NCBI GenBank assembly: GCA_018242525.1
Contig: JAFEBS010000049.1
Span: forward strand, 57,983-121,982
DNA length: 64,000 bases
Direction: 5' to 3'
From: Planctomycetota bacterium
Lineage (GTDB): Bacteria; Planctomycetota; Planctomycetia; Planctomycetales; Planctomycetaceae
Under the pieces are notes generated by a model. The model had not been told where the DNA came from and made no database searches. It saw only the letters and a program-made list of their open reading frames with translations. Each line of letters opens with the position of its first letter. The stretch's first letter is position 1. Below, one piece after another: positions 51,260-60,122 of this stretch. Both the position numbers and the translations under genes were made by a program.

Positions 51260-52660
51260 GTGCCCACTGCTGCTGCCGACGACGATTTTGCCTTACCGCT
51301 GCTTTCAGTCCGGACGTCGCGCGAAGCCGCGTTTATTGCGCTGGAGGAATTTCGGAACTCGGGAACCTGGTTGGCCGACGTGCTGGATCGACTGTTCCGG
51401 ACCGCCAGCCTGCCACCAAGGGAACGGGGCCTCGCCACAGAACTGGCGTGTGGCGTCGTGCGGCGAATGGCCACACTCGATTCGATCCTGAAGACACTGG
51501 TCGCCCGGCCCCTGGATCAGGTGGAGTCTCCCCTGCTGACGGTGCTGCGGTTGGGAGTCTACCAGGTCGCATTGCTGGATGGGGTCCCTCAACATGCCAG
51601 CGTTCATGAAACCGTGGAACTGACCAAGCGCCTGGGCAAGCTGCGCTGGAGCGGCTTTGTGAACGGCGTGCTGCGCGGGGCGACTCGCCTGGTCAGCAAC
51701 GAATTCATGACGGAACCGTCGGCTCGCGGCGTCCCGGTCACCGACGGACGGTTTCGACAATTGCGAGAAGCCATCTTCGCGGACCCGGCTCGCGATCCGG
51801 CCCACTATTTTGCCGACGCATACAGCTTTCCACTGTGGCTGGGCGAACGCTGGCTGCAACGCATCCACGCCCCGGAATTGTTCCGCCTGGGAGCCTGGTT
51901 CAATGTCCCCGGTCGAGTGGTCCTGCGAGTGAATCAACTGCGATCCACCACGGAATCCCTGTTGGAAAGCTTCCAGCAGATGACGATCCCCGTCCGTCGC
52001 GTGGAGGAATTCGCCGCGGTGGTGCTGGAAGGGGCTTCGCAGATCGAACGGCTGCCGGGTTATGAACAGGGATGGTTTGCCGTGCAGGATCTGTCCGCGA
52101 TGCAGGCGGCGCGTCGACTGGCTCCTCAGCCGGGACAGCGCGTGTGGGATGTCTGCGCGGCGCCGGGGGGCAAAACATGTCATCTGGCCGAACTGATGAA
52201 CAACACCGGCCACGTCCTCGCGACGGACGTAAGGCCCGAGCGATTGCGACTGATCGAGGAGAACCGCGCGCGGCTGGGTGCCGACATCGTCGAAACCCGG
52301 TTGATCAGCGAAGACGGCAACCATCTTCCGGACGGACCGTTTGATGCCATCCTGATCGATGTCCCCTGCTCCAATACGGGAGTCCTGGGAAAACGACCGG
52401 AAGCTCGCTGGCGGATCACGGCGGCCGGGATCACCGAACTGAACAGAGTCCAGGAACGCCTGTTGAACAACGCGCTCGACCGGTTGGCCCCGAACGGTCG
52501 CGTGGTCTATTCGACATGCAGCATCGAACCCGAGGAAAATCACCAGTTGATCGCCCACGTCCTGGCCCGCCGTCCGAGAATTCAGCTTGTCGAAGAAGAA
52601 CTGTTCCTCCCAGGGCAGCCCAGCGATGGCGGCTATCAAGCGTTGCTGCGATCCGAATAG
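51260..52660 (+). CDS. rsmB: 16S rRNA (cytosine-967-C5) methyltransferase RsmB
   Basis: The GTG at 51260 gives 466 residues. An N-terminal NusB-like RNA-binding domain (about 20-180, with LATELACGVVRRMATLDSIL and VPQHASVHETVELTK) is fused to a methyltransferase domain. Motif I is VWDVCAAPGGKTCHLAEL, and the two catalytic cysteines of RNA m5C enzymes lie in DVPCSNTGVLGKRPEARW and YSTCSIEPEEN. RsmB modifies C967 of 16S rRNA. It follows the ABC permease gene by 127 bp. Confidence 0.93.
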   Translation: MPTAAADDDFALPLLSVRTSREAAFIALEEFRNSGTWLADVLDRLFRTASLPPRERGLATELACGVVRRMATLDSILKTLVARPLDQVESPLLTVLRLGVYQVALLDGVPQHASVHETVELTKRLGKLRWSGFVNGVLRGATRLVSNEFMTEPSARGVPVTDGRFRQLREAIFADPARDPAHYFADAYSFPLWLGERWLQRIHAPELFRLGAWFNVPGRVVLRVNQLRSTTESLLESFQQMTIPVRRVEEFAAVVLEGASQIERLPGYEQGWFAVQDLSAMQAARRLAPQPGQRVWDVCAAPGGKTCHLAELMNNTGHVLATDVRPERLRLIEENRARLGADIVETRLISEDGNHLPDGPFDAILIDVPCSNTGVLGKRPEARWRITAAGITELNRVQERLLNNALDRLAPNGRVVYSTCSIEPEENHQLIAHVLARRPRIQLVEEELFLPGQPSDGGYQALLRSE

Positions 52661-52681
52661 CGCACGAACGTAGAACGTCAG

Positions 52682-52896
52682 GTGGCTGGGGTCGACCAAC
52701 GGGAGCCCCCAGCAATTCAAGGCCAACGGATTAAGTTTTATAGTACCGTGGTTGACGAGATCGATTAACGACGCGAACAAAGTATTCGTTTGTATTTCAG
52801 GCCAGTTTCTTCATGCCGGACCAGTTGAGCAAAGTGTTGTTGGCAACAATCGAGAGAGGGTTTTTCTGGGGGCTCCCGTTGGTCGACCCCAGCCAC
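52682..52896. repeat. Inverted 31-bp repeat pair in a dispersed-repeat island
   Basis: The 31 bp at 52682-52712 (GTGGCTGGGGTCGACCAACG to its end at CCCAG) recur as an exact reverse complement at 52866-52896. The arms flank 153 bp. Immediately after lies the CCGACACTGGCAGCGTCGG element at 52913 and the 19-bp repeat at 52957. The 52661-53086 gap has no supported gene and is a cluster of dispersed repeats. Confidence 0.85.
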
Positions 52897-52912
52897 ACTG
52901 CCGTGGGGACTC

Positions 52913-52975
52913 GCCGACACTGGCAGCGTCGGCAACGATTGTTTCCGAGTCGCATTCTCCGTGCCTCCGTGGTGC
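52913..52975. repeat. Adjacent copies of two dispersed intergenic repeats
   Basis: 52913-52936 matches the hairpin word seen between the exbD genes (28021-28044) with one change in the stem. 52957-52975 is the exact reverse complement of the 19-bp repeat at 26503-26521. Finding both together supports mobile or recombinational spread of intergenic elements in this genome. Confidence 0.7.
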
Positions 52976-53086
52976 AAATCCTCAACACCGTCAGATGAGT
53001 CACTGGTTGGAAGTGGATCCATCAGCGACTACAATCGAGTTTCATGACAGCGTCGACCGTTTGCGATTGGGTTTCCGAAAGATGCC

Positions 53087-54256
53087 ATGTTGAAACTACG
53101 AGCGCGCAGTTACGAAAACGGGGAACCCGTTCAGGTGACAATCGTGGGCGACCGGATCCGCTCCGTGGAACCTGCGTGGCCAGACGGGACCGTGGGGGAC
53201 TGGCCGTATGTGGCTCCCGCACTGTTTGATTTGCAGATCAACGGTCATGGCGGAATCTGGTTCAGCAATGATGCGTTGACCAGTGACGACGTCGTCGCTG
53301 CTTTGAGACCGCACTACCGATATGGTGTGACACGGCTTTGTCCGACGCTGATTACGAATTCGTACGAAGGCCTGGCGGCGGGGTTTGCGGCGATTCGAGC
53401 GGCGTGCGAGACGCATCCCTTTGCCGATAAAATGGTGTGTGGCTGTCACCTGGAAGGTCCGTACATTTCGTCGGAAGACGGTCCGCGGGGGGCGCATCCG
53501 CGGGAACATGTTCGGGCGGCGGATTGGAGCGAATTTCAGAAGCTGCAACAGATCTCGGGGAATCGGATCAAGCTGGTCACGATCGGCCCGGAAGTCGATG
53601 GGGCTCTGGAGTTCATTCGCCGCGCGGTGGACAGTGGCGTCGTGATTGCGATCGGCCATACCGCGGCCACTCCCGAACAGGTTCGGGCCGCGGTCGACGC
53701 CGGGGCACGGCTCAGCACTCATCTGGGCAATGGTGCTCACGCGATGATTCATCGGCATCGCAACTATATCTTTGAACAGTTGGCCGACAACCGACTGACC
53801 GCCAGCCTGATCGTGGACGGTCATCATCTTCCCGCGTCACTCGTGCAAACGTTTCTCAAGGTGAAATCGCCGAAGCGAACGATCCTGACCTGCGACGCGG
53901 CGGGGTGGGCGGGATGCCCGCCGGGTGTGTATGAAAGCAAACTGGGCCGCAGTGAAATCCTGGAAAACGGCAAGCTTGTCGTGGCTGGTCAACGTGAGTT
54001 GCTGGCCGGGTCCGCGCAGGAGACCGATACCTGCGTGGCTAACGTCATCGAATTCGCCGGGGTGTCGCTGAAGGACGCCGTCGACATGGCCAGCAAGAAC
54101 CCGGCCCGGATGCTGGGTTACGAAGTGGTCCGCTTACGCCGCGGTTCCCTGGCGGATCTGATGGTGTTTCGGATCCCGCCCGAAGGCAAACGCCTGGAAA
54201 TCGAAGCGACGATCGCTGGCGGTGAACTAGCGTACGGTAAGATTGTCAGTCGCTGA
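53087..54256 (+). CDS. nagA: N-acetylglucosamine-6-phosphate deacetylase-like amidohydrolase
   Basis: The 389-residue protein shows NagA motifs: ALFDLQINGHGGIWF early, CHLEGPYISSEDGPRGAH with the metal-binding Glu, AIGHTAATPEQV and THLGNGAHAMIHR with metal/substrate histidines, and TCDAAGWAG with the catalytic Asp. NagA removes the acetyl group from GlcNAc-6-phosphate during amino-sugar and cell-wall recycling. HLGNGAHAM differs from the usual HLFNAM, so a related sugar is possible. It is followed 8 bp later by the lactonase gene. Confidence 0.85.
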   Translation: MLKLRARSYENGEPVQVTIVGDRIRSVEPAWPDGTVGDWPYVAPALFDLQINGHGGIWFSNDALTSDDVVAALRPHYRYGVTRLCPTLITNSYEGLAAGFAAIRAACETHPFADKMVCGCHLEGPYISSEDGPRGAHPREHVRAADWSEFQKLQQISGNRIKLVTIGPEVDGALEFIRRAVDSGVVIAIGHTAATPEQVRAAVDAGARLSTHLGNGAHAMIHRHRNYIFEQLADNRLTASLIVDGHHLPASLVQTFLKVKSPKRTILTCDAAGWAGCPPGVYESKLGRSEILENGKLVVAGQRELLAGSAQETDTCVANVIEFAGVSLKDAVDMASKNPARMLGYEVVRLRRGSLADLMVFRIPPEGKRLEIEATIAGGELAYGKIVSR

Positions 54257-54264
54257 GATCTCAG

Positions 54265-55332
54265 ATGCGCATTCTAATGATTTTAATGCTGATTGGTTTC
54301 GAAAACATGGCACACGCGGCAACGTTTGTCTACGTGTCGATGGCTCCCGAACAGCGGATCCAAATTTATCAATTGGATGACAAGTCTGGGGCACTACAGC
54401 CTGTTGACTCACTCGCCGTGGACGGTGCTCCGGGGTGCATGACCGTTGATTCGCAGCGTCGCTTTCTGTTCGCGTCGCTGCGAACAACCAGTAGTCTGGC
54501 GAGTTTCCAGATCGATCCGAAAACGGGCAAGCTGACTCTAATCAGCACCGCCGGTCTTCCTGCAGGGGCGAACGCGGCGTATGTGACTCCGGATCGGACG
54601 GATCGCTGGCTGTTGTCGGCATCCTACATGGCGGGGACGGTTGTCGTTCATCCCCTGGGTGAGGATGGGAAGATTCAGAGCCCGTCGGTTCAAACCGTGA
54701 CGACCGCCAGGACGGCGCACTGTGTGGCGATCGATCGTGATCAGAAGTGGGTGTTTGTCCCGCATGTTGCTCCGAATGCGATTTTTCAGTTTCACCTGGA
54801 CTCGGTCACGGGTAAGTTGACTGAGGCGGGACGAGTTCCCGGCGGCACCGAGAAGGCCGGGCCGCGGCATCTGGCGATTCATCCGTCGCAGTTGTTTGCC
54901 TATTCGTCCGATGAATCCGGCAGCAGCGTGACCGCTTATCGCCTGGACGCGGAAACCGGACTGACATCGTTCCAGACGCTTTCCACGCTGCCCGCCGATT
55001 ATGCCGAATCGAATTCGACGGCCGAAGTGAAGATTCATCCGAGCGGCAAGTTCGTCTGGGTTTCCAATCGCGGACACGACAGTCTGGCCGGATTCTCGAT
55101 TGACTCAAAATCGGGCTGGCTGTCGCCACTCGGGCAGACCCCGACGGAAAAAACACCGCGATCTTTTGAGATCGATCCCTCCGGTGACTATGCGTTTGGG
55201 GCCGGAGAAGGATCGGGCAAGCTCGCCGTGTTTCGAATTGACCAGGTGACCGGCCACATGGCCCGCATTCAGACCTACGACGTCGGCAAGAGCCTGACCT
55301 GGGTTCTGGTCGTGAAAACAGCCGCGAATTGA
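54265..55332 (+). CDS. Secreted lactonase-family beta-propeller (6-phosphogluconolactonase-like)
   Basis: The 355-residue protein has a signal peptide (MRILMILMLIGFENMAHA) and repeated blade units: FVYVSMAPEQRIQIYQLD, RFLFASLRTTSSLASFQID, WVFVPHVAPNAIFQFHLD, LFAYSSDESGSSVTAYRLD, FVWVSNRGHDSLAGFSID and AFGAGEGSGKLAVFRID. This fits the YbhE/Pgl seven-bladed family, which hydrolyses sugar lactones. Export, unlike cytoplasmic Pgl, points to an extracytoplasmic sugar or ligand role. It probably shares an operon with the NagA-like gene. Confidence 0.83.
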   Translation: MRILMILMLIGFENMAHAATFVYVSMAPEQRIQIYQLDDKSGALQPVDSLAVDGAPGCMTVDSQRRFLFASLRTTSSLASFQIDPKTGKLTLISTAGLPAGANAAYVTPDRTDRWLLSASYMAGTVVVHPLGEDGKIQSPSVQTVTTARTAHCVAIDRDQKWVFVPHVAPNAIFQFHLDSVTGKLTEAGRVPGGTEKAGPRHLAIHPSQLFAYSSDESGSSVTAYRLDAETGLTSFQTLSTLPADYAESNSTAEVKIHPSGKFVWVSNRGHDSLAGFSIDSKSGWLSPLGQTPTEKTPRSFEIDPSGDYAFGAGEGSGKLAVFRIDQVTGHMARIQTYDVGKSLTWVLVVKTAAN

Positions 55333-55351
55333 TTTCGTAAGATCGCCGGAA

Positions 55352-55603
55352 TCACCGCTGCAGATCGACGAAATCCGCTTGATTGGCCGTTACCTTGTCA
55401 ACCGGGCGTTGCCGATTCAGACTGACCAACTGAACGCTGGATTTCTGCCGCAATGACGAGAATTCCGGGTCAAACGAGGGGGCCGGATGGCGATTCAATC
55501 GCCGCAGCCGGTGCGGTTGCAGGTCGTGCCAGACACTGGCACATCCGCTGGTAAACGTCGCCAGCAACAATGCCAGCGCGACGCTTCGACACGATCTGGA
55601 CAT
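55352..55603 (-). CDS. Small lipoprotein (83 aa)
   Basis: The ATG at 55603, with GAGG 8 nt upstream, gives 83 residues and a signal peptide ending LLLATFTSGC, a good lipobox. The mature protein is basic (CASVWHDLQPHRLRRLNRHP), with a tail lacking known motifs. No function is known to me. It lies 116 bp after the amidase gene on the same strand and convergent to the lactonase gene, with only 19 bp between stops. Confidence 0.7.
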   Translation of the reverse strand: MSRSCRSVALALLLATFTSGCASVWHDLQPHRLRRLNRHPAPSFDPEFSSLRQKSSVQLVSLNRQRPVDKVTANQADFVDLQR

Positions 55604-55719
55604 CGTGTGAGACCTCTTGATGGGGGGAACGAATTGGGATTGGGGATCGACGATACTTAGCGGATTCTGCAAAACTCGCCAAGCCCGATTTCAAAACTGC
55701 CCGGCGAAATCACCAGTAC

Positions 55720-57132
55720 TCAATCGATGACGGGCGTTTTCTGGTGCCAGTCGGTCGCGTTCTGAAACGCGTTGGCGACTGCCAGTATGGAGTTTTCGCC
55801 GAAGGCCCGTCCCGTGAATTCCAGGCCGGTTGGCAGACCCCGGGCACCAAATCCGTTGGGAACAGTGATTCCCGGCAGTCCTGCTGCGTTGGCAGCCCCA
55901 CTCAGATTCGTACTGGAAAATCCCCGTGCCCATTCCGTAAACGGCTGACTGACGGGCCCCGATTCGGTGTTCAGCGTCGGGGTGACGACAGCATCGAATT
56001 CCTTCAGAACGGCATCCACCTCGTGCTGGATCTTGACGCGAATCCGCAGGGCGTTGATGTAGTCCCGGGCCGGAATCACCAGGCTCGAAAATCCCCCCCA
56101 GCGATCTTCCGGGGCGGTCAATTCCCAAACGTCGCCGCTGGTCATGAAGTCTCCAAACGCCGCCCCCATTTCGCAGGAGATGATCGTCGACGCCACGACG
56201 GAATACGGCAGATCGGGCAGCTTTGTTTCTGTGATCGAGCCGAACCCCTTCAGGACTTCCAGCGACCGCTCGTAGTTCGTGCGAACTTCCGGAGACAATC
56301 GCGAAACATCCACATCCAAGGTCGCAAACTTGAACCTGCGGCCCGCGTCGACCTTCATGTCTGCAGTACCTGCATACTTCCATCCCGTGGCGATGCTGGA
56401 CGGATCCAGCGGATCCGGCCCGGCGATCGCATTCAGAACCAGACCGCAATCGTCGGCCGTCCGGCACATGGGCCCCAGCTTGTCCATGGTCCAGCTCAAT
56501 GCCATCGCACCATGTCGACTGACGCGACCATAGGTCGGCCTCAGCCCGGCGATCCCGTTGTAGCCAGCCGGGGTCATGATCGATCCCCAGGTCTCGGATC
56601 CGATCGCAAACGGTACAAGGCCAGCACCGATGGCGGATCCAGGACCTGAAGACGATCCTCCCGACCAGCAGGTCTTGTCCCAGGCATTCAATCCTGGCCC
56701 GGTCGCGCTGGCGTTCGCCTGCTTGTAGCCAAACCCACCCGCCAGTTCGACCATCGACAGCTTGGCACACAGCACCGCTCCGGCATCACGCAACCGCGTG
56801 ATCACGGTGGCGTCCGTGTCAAACATCTGGTCTTTGAGTGGTGCTGCTCCCCACGTGGTCGCGATCCCCATGGTGGCCAGCAGATCCTTGGCACCGTATG
56901 GAATGCCGTGCAGCACTCCCCGATCTCGTCCCGACTTCAGTTCCTCGTCGGCTTGTTGCGCCTGTTTCAGAGCAAGGTCCCGTGTGATTGTGGCCACGGC
57001 ATTGTAGACAGGCCCGAATTTCTCCAGCCGGTCCAGGAAAAACCGCGTCAATTCCACGGACGTTACAGTACCGGAGCGGAGTTTCGAGGCCAGTTGGCGG
57101 ATTGTGGCGAAGGCGTACGTCGTGTCCGGCAT
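55720..57132 (-). CDS. Amidase signature family enzyme (GatA-like)
   Basis: The ATG at 57132 has AGGAG 6 nt upstream and gives 470 residues. The Ser-cisSer-Lys machinery is visible: Lys in GIPYGAKDLL, the cis-Ser region SGGSSSGPGSAIGAG and the nucleophile in GSETWGSIMTPAGYNG. Family members hydrolyse amides or, as GatA, work in tRNA transamidation. The absence of gatB and gatC genes nearby and the WGSI variant argue for a stand-alone amidase. It follows the prenyltransferase-beta-like gene by 43 bp, so is probably in the same operon. Confidence 0.87.
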   Translation of the reverse strand: MPDTTYAFATIRQLASKLRSGTVTSVELTRFFLDRLEKFGPVYNAVATITRDLALKQAQQADEELKSGRDRGVLHGIPYGAKDLLATMGIATTWGAAPLKDQMFDTDATVITRLRDAGAVLCAKLSMVELAGGFGYKQANASATGPGLNAWDKTCWSGGSSSGPGSAIGAGLVPFAIGSETWGSIMTPAGYNGIAGLRPTYGRVSRHGAMALSWTMDKLGPMCRTADDCGLVLNAIAGPDPLDPSSIATGWKYAGTADMKVDAGRRFKFATLDVDVSRLSPEVRTNYERSLEVLKGFGSITETKLPDLPYSVVASTIISCEMGAAFGDFMTSGDVWELTAPEDRWGGFSSLVIPARDYINALRIRVKIQHEVDAVLKEFDAVVTPTLNTESGPVSQPFTEWARGFSSTNLSGAANAAGLPGITVPNGFGARGLPTGLEFTGRAFGENSILAVANAFQNATDWHQKTPVID

Positions 57133-57175
57133 TGAAACTCCTTCGTCGAAGGTGAATCCACAAGACGGCCGGGTG

Positions 57176-58144
57176 TCACGTCTGACTCCACGCCAGCCCG
57201 AGCGACCCCAGCGCGTAAAATGTGTATTCCACGTCTGTCGCGTGATCCCACGTTGCCGCACGAAAGCCCCCCTGGGGGTGTTCCAGTGACAGGATGAACT
57301 GTTCGATCCGGCGTGAATCCAAGAGCTTGGGTTCTTCCAAGTCCAGGCACGTCAGGTACCCGGTAAACGTTGACAGGGTGTCCGCGAACGGGATCCGCGA
57401 ATTGGCCTGGAAGCCTCCTTCGTCGCTGCGAACATCCTTCAAGAAGGCGAGCACGTCTTCGCGCAGATGTTTTCCAATCGACGAATGCAGCATCAACACG
57501 GCAACCGCCGCGGCTGTGGGGTTGGTACCGCTCCGCTTCATCGGCGCGATCTCCACGAAACCACCGTCGTCACGCTGCCGATCGTGAATGAATTTCACCA
57601 GCAATTCGGGCGAGGGAACGGTCTGGCCGATCAGTTCCAGGCAAAGTGCCACCAGGAACGAATGGTAGGTACTGCCGAGGGCTCCTTCGCGTGTCTTCGC
57701 GTAGCCGCCGTCACTGGTCCGAAATCCCTCCAGGACCCGGGCCAATTCCTGAGGCCAGTTTGGATCGGCATCTTCCAGCACGTCGATCCCCGCAGCCGCC
57801 TGGACCATCAACGCAGAATAGAGCCAGCTGACAACATCAATCACGCTGGCCTGACGCTGCCGCGACTGATGCAGGTATTGAGCCACTCGAGCGGCATCGT
57901 CCGCCGTAAACGACTTCAAGGCCGCCAGCCCCCGAATGCCAAATGCGGTGTAGTAAAGATCCGATTCGCGGCCCTCGGGAACCGCGCCGGGATCCTCTGA
58001 CGGCATTCCCCGACCGCCAAAGCCGCCATCGGCGTTCTGCTGCGACAGCAGGAATTGACGATGCTTTTCCCGGCGCTGGGGATCCAGCCTGGCCAGCCCG
58101 CGTGCCAATCGTTCATCGAGCCGAAACAGATACGGAGTCGCCAT
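57176..58144 (-). CDS. Prenyltransferase beta-subunit/terpene cyclase-repeat protein
   Basis: The 322-residue alpha/alpha-barrel protein contains repeated QxxDGGF-type units: SQQNADGGFGGRG, TSDGGYAKTREG, RQRDDGGFVEIA, DEGGFQANSRIPF and EHPQGGFRAATW. This pattern is shared by geranylgeranyl transferase beta subunits and squalene cyclases. Where zinc-dependent transferases have DxC and a later His, this protein reads ADTLSTFTG and DVEYTFYAL, so zinc ligands seem lost. It may be a non-catalytic partner or act on a different chemistry. It lies 31 bp after the DUF116-polyprenyl synthase gene. Confidence 0.8.
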   Translation of the reverse strand: MATPYLFRLDERLARGLARLDPQRREKHRQFLLSQQNADGGFGGRGMPSEDPGAVPEGRESDLYYTAFGIRGLAALKSFTADDAARVAQYLHQSRQRQASVIDVVSWLYSALMVQAAAGIDVLEDADPNWPQELARVLEGFRTSDGGYAKTREGALGSTYHSFLVALCLELIGQTVPSPELLVKFIHDRQRDDGGFVEIAPMKRSGTNPTAAAVAVLMLHSSIGKHLREDVLAFLKDVRSDEGGFQANSRIPFADTLSTFTGYLTCLDLEEPKLLDSRRIEQFILSLEHPQGGFRAATWDHATDVEYTFYALGSLGLAWSQT

Positions 58145-58175
58145 GAATCATCTGTCTTCTGTGCGCGGAGCGATT

Positions 58176-60041
58176 TCAGGAATGCACTTGCGCCAGCGGT
58201 AACAAGGTGGACAGCTTGACCAGCGGTTCCGGGGGCGGTGCCGCGGGGGCTGCCAGCACCGTGTCGATCAGGAAATACAGCAGCCGACGCAGCGCCTCGG
58301 GATGGACTTCATCGGCCAGCGCTTCCGCGCGCGTGCGACATTTGTCGACCAGAGTCTCTGCCCGCTCAAAGACGCCCAACTGACGATAGATCCTGCCGAG
58401 CTTTTCGGAGCGAACCGACGGGGCCAGAGTGCCACTGATGACCGCTTCCAGTTCCTGCCGGGCGGTTCCCTTGGCGGCATCCAGTGCCAGGGCCAGCAAC
58501 AGCGTGGGCTTGGCCAGTTCCGCATCACGACCCGCCACCAGTTTGTTCGGGGCGTGCTCATCCCAGTCCTGCAGGTCATTCAGGATCTGAAAGCCAACTC
58601 CCAGATGACGGCAGAATGTGGGAACCATGGATTCGTACTGGTCCATCGGGCCCGCCATTCGCAAGCCGGCATACAAGGCGGCTTCAAACGCGGGGGATGT
58701 CTTCAGGGCATACAGCTTCATGGCGTCCAGGGCGGTCAGCTTGATCGAGTGCTCGCCCGTCCAACGCAATTCGGCCCCCTGTCCTTCGCACAACTTCAGA
58801 TGGGCGTTGGCCAGTCGATCCATGATGTCCGCGGCGGCTTCCGCCCCCAGTTCCTTGCGTCCCTGGCTGATCAACCGGTAACCGAGACCGATCAGGTAAT
58901 CACCGACGTTGATGGCCGGTCCGACCCCATATCGCTTGTGCAGAGTTTCCTGGCCATAACGGTACGGGTCATCATCCTGGATGTCATCGTGCACCAGCGA
59001 GGCCTTGTGGAACGCTTCCATGGCCAGAGCGGTTCGTCGGACTGCGGCCGAGAATTCCGGTAGAGACCCGTCGGTACTCGGCTGGGTCGCATAGTTGCCG
59101 GACAGCGCGTCATAGGCGGCCAGCGTGATGAATGGCCGGAACCGCTTACCTCCCTGAACCAGCCAGTCCCGGGCAATCGATTCCGTTTCGGCCAGCAGGC
59201 TGTCGGCCGATCCTGTCCCGCTGCGTGTGGCGGGCAGCAGTTCGTCAAACTGGTCTTCGAACATCTGGTTCGAGACGCGCATCATCGGGATGTAGCCGGA
59301 GGTGCGGTCTTCCGTCAGGGGTTCGTATTTCTCCAGGCAATCCCAGACCCAGGACTCGTCCAGCGTGGTGTTCTTGCAATCGCCGGAATGCAGCGGGATC
59401 GCGTACGACGGAACACCGGCCAGCAGGATCTTGTCGATCGCTTTTTCGAGCACATTCAGACACGCCACTCCCAGGATGCCGTCGACATGCCCGGAGACGA
59501 TGATCTTCAGGACGATCGGCGACCCTTCGGCCACCAGCACTTTGTATCCCAGTTGTTCGGCTCGAACCTTGTAGTCGGCGATGGAACAGGCACCGCACTT
59601 TTCGCAGTCCAGACCAAATTCGTCATAGTCCGCGGGGCAGCCGTCCGCATGCTTCAGGCAATGTGGCAGCAGCAGCAGGCGTCGTTCAAAGGGGATTGCC
59701 AGGAATTGCTGCTTCCAGAAGAAATTGCCGACCAGCACCATGGCAAAGCCAAGGAATTTCTCGGGCTGGCCGAGTTGCTCCAGCAATTTGCGGGCGTGAG
59801 CTTCCAATTCAGATTTGTTAAACGGGCGGCTGCGATCCAGTTGACGTGCATATTGCTCGGCAGCCGCCTTGATCTGTTCCCGCAGTTCGAGAGTATCAGG
59901 AACCAGTTTTAGATGGGAGGTACTGCGGCGACGTGGCTTGTCTTCTGGAGTTTCCGATTCCTGGACGGCCTCGACCACAGCGGTCTCCTTCTGCATGGCC
60001 GTCGGATCGTGTTCCATTTCTGAATTGGTCGGTGCGATCAT
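58176..60041 (-). CDS. DUF116-polyprenyl synthase fusion protein
   Basis: The 621-residue protein joins a Cys-rich DUF116-like N-terminal domain (about 90-260, Cys128, 135, 146, 149 and 152 in CLKHADGCPADYDEF and DCEKCGAC) to a trans-polyprenyl diphosphate synthase (about 285-600). The synthase has GGKRFRP, the first Asp-rich motif DDIQDDD at 352-358 and a second at 491-495 reading NDLQD, where the first Asp is Asn. Such synthases chain isopentenyl diphosphate. The Cys cluster may bind a metal or Fe-S centre. It sits 81 bp after the squalene-hopene cyclase gene, so it probably feeds that pathway. Confidence 0.85.
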   Translation of the reverse strand: MIAPTNSEMEHDPTAMQKETAVVEAVQESETPEDKPRRRSTSHLKLVPDTLELREQIKAAAEQYARQLDRSRPFNKSELEAHARKLLEQLGQPEKFLGFAMVLVGNFFWKQQFLAIPFERRLLLLPHCLKHADGCPADYDEFGLDCEKCGACSIADYKVRAEQLGYKVLVAEGSPIVLKIIVSGHVDGILGVACLNVLEKAIDKILLAGVPSYAIPLHSGDCKNTTLDESWVWDCLEKYEPLTEDRTSGYIPMMRVSNQMFEDQFDELLPATRSGTGSADSLLAETESIARDWLVQGGKRFRPFITLAAYDALSGNYATQPSTDGSLPEFSAAVRRTALAMEAFHKASLVHDDIQDDDPYRYGQETLHKRYGVGPAINVGDYLIGLGYRLISQGRKELGAEAAADIMDRLANAHLKLCEGQGAELRWTGEHSIKLTALDAMKLYALKTSPAFEAALYAGLRMAGPMDQYESMVPTFCRHLGVGFQILNDLQDWDEHAPNKLVAGRDAELAKPTLLLALALDAAKGTARQELEAVISGTLAPSVRSEKLGRIYRQLGVFERAETLVDKCRTRAEALADEVHPEALRRLLYFLIDTVLAAPAAPPPEPLVKLSTLLPLAQVHS

Positions 60042-60122
60042 GTACAGGACTTCCTTGACGTCCGACTCGTCAAACGAGTTGGAGAACCGGCAGGGTGAAC
60101 TTCAAATTACGGCGGGCAATTC

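Noticed and set aside
55691..56770. 359-residue minus-strand ORF within the amidase region
   Set aside because: A different frame overlapping the amidase gene, whose catalytic motifs are intact.
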